Assembly (NCBI GenBank): GCA_902786265.1 | Contig: CADACE010000028.1 | Span: 1 to 64,000 of the forward strand | Source of the DNA: an uncultured Chloroflexota bacterium | GTDB taxonomy: Bacteria > Chloroflexota > Anaerolineae > Anaerolineales > Anaerolineaceae | DNA length: 64,000 nt | Direction: 5' to 3' | Shown: one piece after another, positions 45,280 to 52,347 of the stretch | Numbering within the stretch: position 1 is the first letter of the stretch | How the letters are laid out: each line of letters opens with the position of its first letter | Made by a program: the position numbers and the translations under genes | The notes under the pieces: generated by a model | The model's database searches: none | Seen by the model: only the letters and a program-made list of their open reading frames with translations | Told to the model about the DNA's origin: nothing

Positions 45280-45388
45280 ACGGGGTACTTCTCCAATTGA
45301 TTGTATATAGACAATATCAGATTATCGATTTCAGTCTGCAGAAGACAGGATCAGGATGAAGATAAAAGAGTAAGTGCATTCCCAGCCC

Positions 45389-45907
45389 CTATCGACTGCT
45401 TTTGCTATCCCGGATCAACTCCAAGCCGAGAGAAACCTCTGTCGTCCGGTTGAAAATGTTCATTTCGATCACAGCCACGCCCTGGCGGGGTTTGACCCGC
45501 TTGATGATGCCTTCCTGACCGAGGAGCGGACCGGAAGTGATATAAACCTGATCGCCTTCCATATAGCCTTCGGAAATATCGATCACTTCCGAATCCTTCA
45601 TCAGGTTCATCAGCAGCTGTTCTTCGTGTTTGTAGATCGGGCAGTAGAGGTCATCCGTATGAAGGACAACGTTGAAGCCCGGGAACCATTTGATGTTGTC
45701 GGCAAATTCTTTGATGGTATCTGTTTCGATGAAGACATAAGAGGAGAAGAGGATGAGCTTCGCGATGTGGCTTTTTCCTTTGAAGTAATGCCGCTTGAGC
45801 CGGTAAGGGATCGCGCAGCGCGAATACAAAGCAGAATCCGCGTAGTCATAGATCTTCTGCCGGATGTTTTCTTCCCTTCCGGTGCTGGTCCAAAGTACGT
45901 ACCACAT
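45389..45907 (-). CDS. loaP: NusG-like processive antiterminator, LoaP family
   Basis: A 172-residue specialised NusG paralogue. The N-terminal NGN domain opens MWYVLWTSTGREENIRQKI and includes LILFSSYVFIETDTI. The C-terminal KOW domain runs GDQVYITSGPLLGQEGIIKRV, ending VIEMNIFNRTTEVSLGLEL. LoaP proteins bind an RNA hairpin in the leader and let RNA polymerase read through terminators in long exopolysaccharide or antibiotic operons. Here it heads a minus-strand operon of about 22 kb. AAGGAG lies 11 nt before the ATG, a rather long spacing. A remnant of a second copy lies upstream. Confidence 0.87.
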   Translation of the reverse strand: MWYVLWTSTGREENIRQKIYDYADSALYSRCAIPYRLKRHYFKGKSHIAKLILFSSYVFIETDTIKEFADNIKWFPGFNVVLHTDDLYCPIYKHEEQLLMNLMKDSEVIDISEGYMEGDQVYITSGPLLGQEGIIKRVKPRQGVAVIEMNIFNRTTEVSLGLELIRDSKSSR

Positions 45908-46262
45908 CTGCCGCTTCGCTCCTTATCAGGGTTCAGGAATCAGGGATCAGAGATATAAGGACACCGCTTCGCGGTATTCATAATTTTCTGATCACCAAAC
46001 ACTAACCACTTTTCTGCTTTTCCCGAAAAACAGGCATGGCTCCGCCATCCGCGGGGCTTTCAGTCCGCCTGCTTTTCACGAATTTCCCACACCGACTGCC
46101 GCGGGTTCCGCCCAACGAAAGCAATGTGGGAGCTTCGCTCCTCTCTCCGCCATCAGCACGTGCCGTAGAGTATCAGCAACGGCATTCCGCTTTTGGTTTC
46201 ATGTCTTCCCTCCCCGGGACAGGCCTCAGCCGCCGGGGAAAACTTATGCAATCAACACATTT
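45908..46262 (-). other. structured leader upstream of loaP
   Basis: No gene is seen. The interval contains low-complexity CAGGAATCAGGGATCAGAG text (45928-45955) like the spacers elsewhere, and several compact GC-rich hairpins: ACCG/CGGT near 45964, ATGGC/GCCAT near 46034 and GGAGC/GCTCC at 46129-46141. The word GGAGCGAAGC on the minus strand occurs both in the hairpin at 46129-46141 and again over the loaP ribosome-binding site. A weak NusG-N-terminal-like peptide (FVGRNPRQSVWEIREK) is readable near 46060-46118. Confidence 0.45.
46211..46239 (-). promoter_or_regulatory. nested GC-rich hairpin, candidate antitermination target
   Basis: On the minus strand TCCCCGG pairs with CCGGGGA, and the enclosed GGC-TGAG-GCC forms an inner 3-bp stem. 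There is no T-run. Its place in the leader of a LoaP-headed operon makes it a candidate recognition hairpin. The match to the known LoaP target was not tested. Confidence 0.35.
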
Positions 46263-46510
46263 TCAGCCCGCAAACACAGCGTTTCCGGGCATGCTGTTAC
46301 GTTCGGTGAACGTCCGGATCATCCGATGAAGAGAGATTTTTCCGGAATGACTAAGCCATTCCGCCGGAAGTCCGGAAACCGCATGGATCCGATCACCATC
46401 CATAAAACCTTCCGACAGATCGATGTCAACCCTTTTGCTGATCACCTCTGTCAGAAATACTCTTCTCTGTAAACCGGGCAGATCACACCATCCGTCCGCA
46501 ACATCATAAA
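46263..46510 (-). pseudogene. remnant of a second NusG/LoaP-type antiterminator (C-terminal part)
   Basis: In the minus-strand frame the stretch WCDLPGLQRRVFL, then VDIDLSEGFMDGDRIHAVSG aligns along its length with residues of about 85-150 of the intact LoaP next door (LYCPIYKHEEQLL, then VIDISEGYMEGDQVYITSG). The NGN half is missing, the frame ends early at 46263 and the KOW domain is eroded. It is therefore a decayed paralogue or relic of an earlier operon head, lying about 360 bp upstream of loaP. Confidence 0.6.
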
Positions 46511-46618
46511 CGGGCTGAGACAGTCCGCTAATGCTACCATATTGTATCACAAAATTTTCGGATAATCTGATTTCATATGTTTTTCGTACAAACCAGAATC
46601 CCAAAATTTTCCATATTT

Positions 46619-46646
46619 ATAATAAATATTGCATTATTTAAGCCAA
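46619..46646 (-). promoter_or_regulatory. possible promoter of the capsule operon leader
   Basis: On the minus strand TTGGCT (46646-46641) and TATTAT (46624-46619) are 16 bp apart in very AT-rich DNA. The -10 region overlaps an inverted repeat (ATATTTA-TAA-TAAATAT, 46613-46629) that could be an operator. Several other AT-rich -10-like boxes are nearby, so the exact site is uncertain. Confidence 0.35.
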
Positions 46647-46949
46647 AATATTATTGTCATATTCTGACTTTAAATATATACCACCAAAAATAATTGTTAC
46701 AAATTTTTATATGCTCAAAAGATTAAACCTGTATTTTTGCTTGTGCACCCATAAAAAAATCTTTCCCAGGATAGTTATCATATCTGTACAACAAAACCCA
46801 TACGCAGCATTCAGCAGCCGCATGAATTGGCGAGCTGCGTCATTATTCCTCTGTACGGACACGAGACGCTATCCCGGTTTCACGCAGGAGGACATCGGTG
46901 GAGCCTGCATGAATATAAAGCTCTGTCACCCTCCTGGCGGCTGCGGAAT
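46647..46949. other. non-coding interval between capsule leader and tRNA-Gln
   Basis: I see no gene in this stretch. The left half is AT-rich. The right half (46800-46945) has balanced composition and includes a GCAGC/GCTGC inverted repeat near 46812-46846. Frames that cross it run into the antisense of the tRNA and have no family resemblance. Confidence 0.5.
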
Positions 46950-46977
46950 AAAAAAACTTCCGCTTTTCCACGGAAGT
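46950..46977 (-). terminator. intrinsic terminator of tRNA-Gln
   Basis: On the minus strand ACTTCCG and CGGAAGT form a 7-bp stem with loop TGGAAAAG, followed by a run of Ts, 12 bases past the tRNA end. Confidence 0.8.
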
Positions 46978-46989
46978 CTGTTGTCAAGG

Positions 46990-47060
46990 CTGGGATACGT
47001 GGATTCGAACCACGATGGACGGATTCAAAGTCCGTTGCTCTGCCATTGAACTATATCCCA
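46990..47060 (-). tRNA. tRNA-Gln (TTG anticodon)
   Basis: The minus strand folds as a normal tRNA: acceptor TGGGATA/TATCCCA with discriminator G, D-arm with TTCAATGGCAGA, anticodon stem ACGGA/TCCGT with loop CTTTGAA (anticodon TTG), and T-arm CGTGG-TTCGAAT-CCACG. It is 71 nt, without encoded CCA. Confidence 0.95.
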
Positions 47061-47072
47061 ACAGTAATAGCT

Positions 47073-47102
47073 ATTGTAACACAGTTTTTAAAGAAGAGAC
47101 AA
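47073..47102 (-). promoter_or_regulatory. likely promoter of tRNA-Gln
   Basis: On the minus strand TTGTCT (47102-47097) and TACAAT (47078-47073) are 18 bp apart and end 12 bp before the tRNA. Confidence 0.55.
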
Positions 47103-47152
47103 AAATCGGAAGAAGAATTATTCCTTTCGACAAAATAAAAGCGTCCGCGTGC

Positions 47153-47836
47153 TTATGCAAGAACTCCGCTCAACTCAGAAAGCGCATGTATCTCAAAATC
47201 AGGCACCGCATCACCGCGGGGCGGCAATCCACCCGGATTGAACCAGCAGGCTGGGATCCCCGCGCGGTTCGCGCCAAGGATATCCGCAGAAAGGGAATCC
47301 CCGATCAGCAGAACCTCTTTCTTATCGCAGGGACCGATATGCGCCAGGACATGGTCAAAATAAGCCTGCTGCGGTTTTTGTGCGCCAACCTCTTCCGAAA
47401 TAAAGATGTCATCCACATAGCGGTCCAGCCCGGTAAGAGCGATCCGCCTGCGCTGGGTGGAAGCCACACCATTGGTCACGATATAGATCTCATACGCTGG
47501 ACGCAGCTTCAGCAGCAAATCTTCCGCGCCATCCATCCAGATCGGATGTTCCTCCAATCCCTGCCGGAATTCATTTTCGAAAGCGGCCGCATCTTCATGA
47601 ATGCCAAGTTCATCAAATAATATCTCAAAACGCTCCACAAGCACCCGATCCCGTGCGATCTCACCCCGTTCGTAGCGTTCCCACAGCCCGTTGTTGATCA
47701 CATCATAGCGTTCAAATACGTGATCGGAATAGGAAAGTCCACGGCGCTTAAAGCCTTCTACGATCGAAATTCGGGCAGATGCGTTGAAATCCCATAAGGT
47801 ACCATCCGCGTCAAAAAGCAGTTTCCTGAATTTCAT
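47153..47836 (-). CDS. HAD-family noncanonical pyrimidine nucleotidase, YjjG type
   Basis: A 227-residue cytoplasmic phosphatase with HAD motif I LLFDADGTLWDF (D9 nucleophile, D11 acid/base), motif II in IVTNGVASTQ, the lysine in SEEVGAQKPQ and motif III/IV LLIGDSLSADILGA. The TLWDF start and the overall pattern match YjjG, which dephosphorylates noncanonical pyrimidine nucleotides; other small phosphates are possible. The ATG at 47836 follows GAGAGGTG; the in-frame extension upstream overlaps the neighbouring gene. It is the last gene after the two CAP-LysM genes. Confidence 0.82.
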   Translation of the reverse strand: MKFRKLLFDADGTLWDFNASARISIVEGFKRRGLSYSDHVFERYDVINNGLWERYERGEIARDRVLVERFEILFDELGIHEDAAAFENEFRQGLEEHPIWMDGAEDLLLKLRPAYEIYIVTNGVASTQRRRIALTGLDRYVDDIFISEEVGAQKPQQAYFDHVLAHIGPCDKKEVLLIGDSLSADILGANRAGIPACWFNPGGLPPRGDAVPDFEIHALSELSGVLA

Positions 47837-47907
47837 ATTTACACCTCTCTTTTTAGCTGCCATCAGCATATTCTGACCAGAAACGTCGGCTGCATAAGCC
47901 TGCCGTA

Positions 47908-48909
47908 TTATTTTTTCCGGAAAGAGAAAAACAGCCCCGGAATACAGACACCGACCAGGATCCACCCGACAGTACGCTTCCAGGATGCCGTACGATCCAG
48001 CAGCCGGCTGAAATCCGGAGCCGGAAGTTTTCCGCCCGCTGTCGGCAGAGGATTGATGACGATATTCGGATCTGCCGTAAAAGTAGGTCGGGGCGTTGAC
48101 GTCGGCGGAACCGGTGTTTTTGTCGGTGTCGGCGTCGGTGTAAGCGTAAAAGTCGGCTCAATGACCAAAACCTGTCCTTCCATGATCACAACGGGAGTCG
48201 TATCGCTCAGTTTTATATTATTGCGGATGGAAAGCGTATACCAGTCCAATCCATATGCCAGCGCGATTTCCGAAAAAGTCTCCCCTTCCTGAACGACATG
48301 ATAAACGCCGCCGTCGGGGTTTGCTGTCGATGTCATAAACGGCACAGGGGAAGGAGTCACGGAAATGGTCGGTTTCGGCGTCCGGTAATCATAGGTAGGC
48401 CGCGTCATCGAATAATCCAGCGAACCGTCATCCAAACCCGCTATTGTCAAAACGATATAGCGATGCTTATCCGGCGCGTCCCCGATCCCGATACCGATCT
48501 GCCGCAGCGCCGGGTCAAAAATCACCCGGACAGATGCCTGCGACGGACGCAAAACGTTTTCGATCAGGTAATCAATATCCGTATCCACCCAGACCATCGC
48601 ATTTGTCTCGCGAATTGAAAAAGCCTTGTCACCGCCATATCCGGCGTCAACAGCCCGTTCGCGAACTGTCTCACCTGCCGGACCGCCGCTTTGCAGCATG
48701 CCAATTTCGGCAAGAAATTCCGCCTGATGCTGCGCAGCTGTTTCCAGATGATCGTCAAATACCAGTGTCCCGCAGCCATAATGCTTACGCAGGACGTTCA
48801 ATTGTTCCAAAAGACCTTCGCGGAAACTGTCATTCTCATCCGCAAAAACCACCGTGCAGGCGGTCAGCAAAGCAGCGAAAATGAGGAAAAAGAGGATCAG
48901 CCGACGCAT
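47908..48909 (-). CDS. CAP-domain protein with LysM, Thr/Pro linker and C-terminal membrane anchor (possible lipoprotein)
   Basis: A 333-residue exported protein. The signal segment LILFFLIFAALLTACTVV has a lipobox-like LTAC. Residues of about 30-170 form a CAP/SCP-like domain (LLEQLNVLRKHYGCGTLVF, FLAEIGMLQSGG). A LysM domain follows (YHVVQEGETFSEIALAYGLDW). Then come a TPTPTPTKTPVPPTSTP linker and a final helix, WILVGVCIPGLFFSF, with a basic RKK end. LysM binds peptidoglycan-type glycans, so the protein should sit on the wall side. The start at 48909 is preferred; earlier in-frame codons overlap the upstream gene. It probably forms an operon with the paralogue at 48930. Confidence 0.82.
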   Translation of the reverse strand: MRRLILFFLIFAALLTACTVVFADENDSFREGLLEQLNVLRKHYGCGTLVFDDHLETAAQHQAEFLAEIGMLQSGGPAGETVRERAVDAGYGGDKAFSIRETNAMVWVDTDIDYLIENVLRPSQASVRVIFDPALRQIGIGIGDAPDKHRYIVLTIAGLDDGSLDYSMTRPTYDYRTPKPTISVTPSPVPFMTSTANPDGGVYHVVQEGETFSEIALAYGLDWYTLSIRNNIKLSDTTPVVIMEGQVLVIEPTFTLTPTPTPTKTPVPPTSTPRPTFTADPNIVINPLPTAGGKLPAPDFSRLLDRTASWKRTVGWILVGVCIPGLFFSFRKK

Positions 48910-48929
48910 TTTATGCCTAACGATGCCTG

Positions 48930-49880
48930 CTATTTCTTCCGGATAAAGCCAAAATAGAGGGTGCCAAGCAATCCTAGACCGCATACGATCACCAAAACCA
49001 GCCCAAGCGTCCGCGCACCCGGTGTATCAAAAAACCGGATGTGAGGGATCAGCGGCTCAGGTGTCGGCGTATTTGTCGGAGTAGGCGTCAGCGTCGGAAG
49101 CGGGATCGGTGTATTCGTCGCCGTAGATGTCGGTTTCGGCGTATTTGTCGCAGGCAGCGGTGTTATGGTCGGAGTGAAAGTCGGTTCTACCGTGTTTCCG
49201 ACATACAGGATCAGGATCCTCTGTCCGATCGAAACAGATGTATCGTCTTCCTCCATACCGTTCAGCGCCTGGATCTCCGCAACCGTCATGTTGTAGGTGA
49301 GCGCGATCGACCAGAGCGTTTCATTGGAGCGCACCGTATGATAGATCGATCCATCAGGCATGGGCGTCGCGGTTGAGATCTCATCAGGCCGCACCAGGGC
49401 TGAATCCGGGTCTATGGGTCTCTGATATTCGTTGACCGTATTCAAAGAGATCAATCCGGTTTCCGCGCCGGTACTATTCACCATCAACGTATAATAGGAA
49501 TTCCCCTCAGACTGAGCATACCCTGCGCCGATTGTCCCATCGGCCAAACCTATCATCGTAAACCGATGCAGATCGTCCGTCCACATGGAATTCACGCAGT
49601 ATGAAGCATTGACGCCGATACCGCCGCAGACATTTTCCGTCCGCGCGGATGTACCGGAACCATCCGGCCGATCATGGGTCGTCATATGCACAGAGGCTTG
49701 ATAATCCGATTGCTGCTGGGCCAGGCTCATCAGCGTTCCATCCACCGTATAAGGGGAAAGCCCATAGGAGGCACGCAGCGAATTCACTTCATTAATCAGC
49801 GCTTCCGCAGACTGCGCGGATACACGCAATGGGAGAAACAGAAAAACAAACAGGATCGCGAGACGAAAATAATGCTTCAT
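48930..49880 (-). CDS. CAP-domain protein with LysM, Thr/Pro linker and C-terminal membrane anchor
   Basis: A 316-residue paralogue of the next gene. It has signal peptide LAILFVFLFLPLRVSA, a CAP domain (ALINEVNSLRASYGLSPY, LAQQQSDYQASVHMTTHDRP with a His as in SCP proteins, ENVCGG), LysM (YHTVRSNETLWSIALTYNM), a long TPTPTNTPTP linker and a C-terminal helix with RKK. The Thr/Pro linkers are characteristic of Anaerolineae surface proteins. It lacks the lipobox of its neighbour. A TATAAT on the minus strand (49894-49889) is only 8 bases before the ATG, so the transcript may be nearly leaderless. Confidence 0.83.
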   Translation of the reverse strand: MKHYFRLAILFVFLFLPLRVSAQSAEALINEVNSLRASYGLSPYTVDGTLMSLAQQQSDYQASVHMTTHDRPDGSGTSARTENVCGGIGVNASYCVNSMWTDDLHRFTMIGLADGTIGAGYAQSEGNSYYTLMVNSTGAETGLISLNTVNEYQRPIDPDSALVRPDEISTATPMPDGSIYHTVRSNETLWSIALTYNMTVAEIQALNGMEEDDTSVSIGQRILILYVGNTVEPTFTPTITPLPATNTPKPTSTATNTPIPLPTLTPTPTNTPTPEPLIPHIRFFDTPGARTLGLVLVIVCGLGLLGTLYFGFIRKK

Positions 49881-49996
49881 AGCTCTGGATTATAATGCAA
49901 AACACAGCAATCATGGGTTAATAATGAAGAATGTTCTTTATTTCAGCTGTCAGTTATAAACCTGCATACTTTCAGGAAAAATTGCCGAAAACACTC

Positions 49997-50025
49997 TTCT
50001 CCAATTCCGTCTTAACCGTTATAAT
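49997..50025 (+). promoter_or_regulatory. candidate promoter of galM
   Basis: TATAAT at 50020-50025 is preceded by TTCTCC with 17-bp spacing and lies 32 bp before the galM start. The -35 box is poor. Confidence 0.4.
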
Positions 50026-50057
50026 TATATAAAACGCCATAAACAAGGGAGTAATAC

Positions 50058-51089
50058 ATGATAACAGAGCGTATTTTTGGAGAAATCAAAGGAATTTCCA
50101 TTCCCGAAGTAACGATCCATAATAAAGCCGGGATGGAGGTCTCCATTCTTTCTTACGGAGCGACTATCCGTTCCGTCATCGTACCGACCGCGGACGGAAA
50201 AAAGATCGATGTTTGTCTGGGATATGACACCATTGAAGAATACATGACAAACGGCGGCTTTTTCGGCGCATCCGTCGGCCGTTTCGCGAACCGCATCAAG
50301 GGAGCAGCTTTCGACCTTGACGGAAAACATTACACACTGGCAGCCAACGAAGCACCGAACCATCTTCATGGAGGAATCCAGGGCTGGAGTAAAAAAATAT
50401 GGAACTACACCACAGACCCGGATCACAACAGTGTCACCTTTGTTGTCAAATCCGCTGACATGGAAGAAGGATATCCCGGCGAAGTCACTGCCAGCGCGAA
50501 GTTCACTGTGACAGAAGATAACCGCATGGTCATTGAATACAGTGCCGTCACCGACAAAGCCACCCCGATCAACATGACCAATCACTGGTACATCAATCTG
50601 AACGGCCATGCCTCCGGCGATATTATGGACCATACCCTGCAGCTCAATGCAGAAGGGATTACAGAAACCGATGACAAACTGATCCCGACAGGAAAGATCC
50701 TTCCTGTGGAAGGGACACCCTATGATTTCCGCACGCCGAAAGCGATCCGCACCGACTTTGATGCCGTTCGTGTGCTTCCCACATCCGGATATGACAACAA
50801 CTTCGCCCTCGGCAACCCGGGTGAATTCAAACAGGCTGCCGTTCTCAAAGGGGACAAGAGCGGACTGACCATGACAGCTTATACCAATATGGAAGGAATG
50901 CAGCTTTACACCGGCAATCACATCAACGACCGCAAAGGGAAAGCCAATGCCGAATATCATAATATGAGCGGTCTGTGCATGGAACCGCATCATTACCCCG
51001 ATTGTGTCCATAAACCGGAATTCCCGAGCGCCATCGTGCGTCCCGGAGAGACCTATTACCACCACACCGAATTCAAATTCGAAGGCTGA
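50058..51089 (+). CDS. galM: aldose 1-epimerase (galactose mutarotase)
   Basis: A 343-residue enzyme interconverting alpha and beta anomers of hexoses. It shows the family blocks SYGATIRSVIVP, GASVGRFANRIKGAAF, NHLHGG (catalytic-type His), NMTNHWYINLNG with a second histidine, GYDNNFAL and MQLYTGNHI, and a C-terminal CMEPHHYPD. AAGGGAG precedes the ATG. It is monocistronic, flanked by its own promoter and a bidirectional terminator. No galactose genes are adjacent. Confidence 0.93.
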   Translation: MITERIFGEIKGISIPEVTIHNKAGMEVSILSYGATIRSVIVPTADGKKIDVCLGYDTIEEYMTNGGFFGASVGRFANRIKGAAFDLDGKHYTLAANEAPNHLHGGIQGWSKKIWNYTTDPDHNSVTFVVKSADMEEGYPGEVTASAKFTVTEDNRMVIEYSAVTDKATPINMTNHWYINLNGHASGDIMDHTLQLNAEGITETDDKLIPTGKILPVEGTPYDFRTPKAIRTDFDAVRVLPTSGYDNNFALGNPGEFKQAAVLKGDKSGLTMTAYTNMEGMQLYTGNHINDRKGKANAEYHNMSGLCMEPHHYPDCVHKPEFPSAIVRPGETYYHHTEFKFEG

Positions 51090-51110
51090 TCTCAGCTAAC
51101 CTTAAAGAAA

Positions 51111-51139
51111 AACTGCCGCAGAAATCCGCGGCAGTTTTT
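51111..51139. terminator. bidirectional intrinsic terminator
   Basis: ACTGCCGC and GCGGCAGT form an 8-bp GC-rich stem with an 8-nt loop, with A-runs on the left and T-runs on the right. It can end galM on the plus strand and the convergent M24 gene on the minus strand. Confidence 0.85.
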
Positions 51140-51155
51140 TAAATACCAAATTATC

Positions 51156-52337
51156 TCAGAATGTATAAGCAGCTGTATACGGATAGTCCCAGTTTTCGTA
51201 CCAGCCCACAATTTTACAGCCGTCTTCCGTAATAAACAGGGTATCCTTGGTAATATACATCTCACTGACACCGGTATGATACCGGGCGGCAAGCGAGAGG
51301 ACAACCACCATATTCTTTTCCAGAACCGTATCGTCCGCGGCGGAAATAAAAGGCGGCTCAAAAGGTGTAACGCCGATACCATGTCCAAAGCCATACTCTT
51401 CGGCGATATGTACACCCATTTCAATTGCTTTCTGATTGATGGCGGCGAAAATCTCTTTCGCGGCAACGCCGGGGCGAATCTGGGAACAGGCGAATTTCCT
51501 CAGCTCGGTCATTTTTCCCGCAAAGAATTTTTGGTTGGAATTCATCGCACTTTTGACCATCATGCGGGAATCATTTGCCCAATAGCCATCCAATTGCGCG
51601 CACATTTCCAAACGGATAAATTTTCCTTCAAAGAAATTGCCGTCGCGTCCGACCGCGTAATAAGGGGCATGAGGCCAGAGAACTGCCGCATCATCTTCAG
51701 AAACGGCCTGAGCCACGGCACGGTAGCCGTGGACCGGGACGCCCCGCTCCAGTGTATGAAAACGGATCGATTCCGTCAGGCTCTTTTCACTGGAAACACC
51801 GTTGCGGGAAATATGGTGGATCGCCGCGGCAATGCCGTGATCCGTGCGGGAAGCAGCATCTTCCAGGATCCTCATTTCAACCGGACTTTTCACCTGACGC
51901 AGCCGGCTGAATTCATCCGAAATATCAGCGAAAGAAAAACCGGGAAGCTGCTTCATCAGTTTTTCAAAAAACCGCTGCGTCATTTCATCCCCGATATAGC
52001 CAAGCGTTCCGTGAACACCTTCGAATAATTCGGAAATAAAAGCTGCCGAGATCTTTACCGCAGCCAATTCCGTATCGATACTGTTGGCGTAAGTAATAAT
52101 GCTGTCATGCCAACCGGCATTCTGATAAGCTGAAGCAAGCACTTTCGGGCAGGCGATGAAGCGTTTCTCAGCGCTGAAAAAAGCGATGACACAAAGGTGC
52201 CTCACACTCGCGAGTCTCTGAAAATTCAAACCGGTCACATAAGCAAGGTTTGCCGGATCAGTGATCACAACGCCGTCTATTTCAGGCAAAGCGTTGATAA
52301 ACTGATTGATTTTTGTAATATTACCCTTTGAAGACAT
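51156..52337 (-). CDS. M24 (pita-bread) family protein with degenerate metal site, copy B
   Basis: A 393-residue homologue of Xaa-Pro peptidase/creatinase, with an N-terminal creatinase-like domain (GVVITDPANLAYVTGLNF) and a C-terminal pita-bread fold. The histidine in GFGHGIG is kept, but of the five usual metal ligands the others read E, N, S and K: LEMCAQLDGYWANDSR in place of DxG...DxTR, VVVLSLAAR where an E is expected, and TKDTLFITEDG where an ED pair is expected. It is therefore unlikely to be a normal dimetal peptidase. A non-metal hydrolase like creatinase, or a binding protein, is possible. AAGGTGG precedes the ATG. It is the second gene of the pair. Confidence 0.8.
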   Translation of the reverse strand: MSSKGNITKINQFINALPEIDGVVITDPANLAYVTGLNFQRLASVRHLCVIAFFSAEKRFIACPKVLASAYQNAGWHDSIITYANSIDTELAAVKISAAFISELFEGVHGTLGYIGDEMTQRFFEKLMKQLPGFSFADISDEFSRLRQVKSPVEMRILEDAASRTDHGIAAAIHHISRNGVSSEKSLTESIRFHTLERGVPVHGYRAVAQAVSEDDAAVLWPHAPYYAVGRDGNFFEGKFIRLEMCAQLDGYWANDSRMMVKSAMNSNQKFFAGKMTELRKFACSQIRPGVAAKEIFAAINQKAIEMGVHIAEEYGFGHGIGVTPFEPPFISAADDTVLEKNMVVVLSLAARYHTGVSEMYITKDTLFITEDGCKIVGWYENWDYPYTAAYTF

Positions 52338-52347
52338 AATTCCACCT

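Noticed and set aside
23781-46600. Prophage or integrative element as source of the AT-rich block
   Set aside because: No integrase, transposase, att repeat or phage gene is present; all genes fit a polysaccharide locus.
46654-47049. Forward frame of about 131 codons
   Set aside because: It crosses the antisense of tRNA-Gln and its terminator, has no ribosome-binding site and no family resemblance.
50025-51065. Minus-strand frame of 346 codons over galM
   Set aside because: GalM motifs and a ribosome-binding site are on the plus strand; the antisense frame has no domain.
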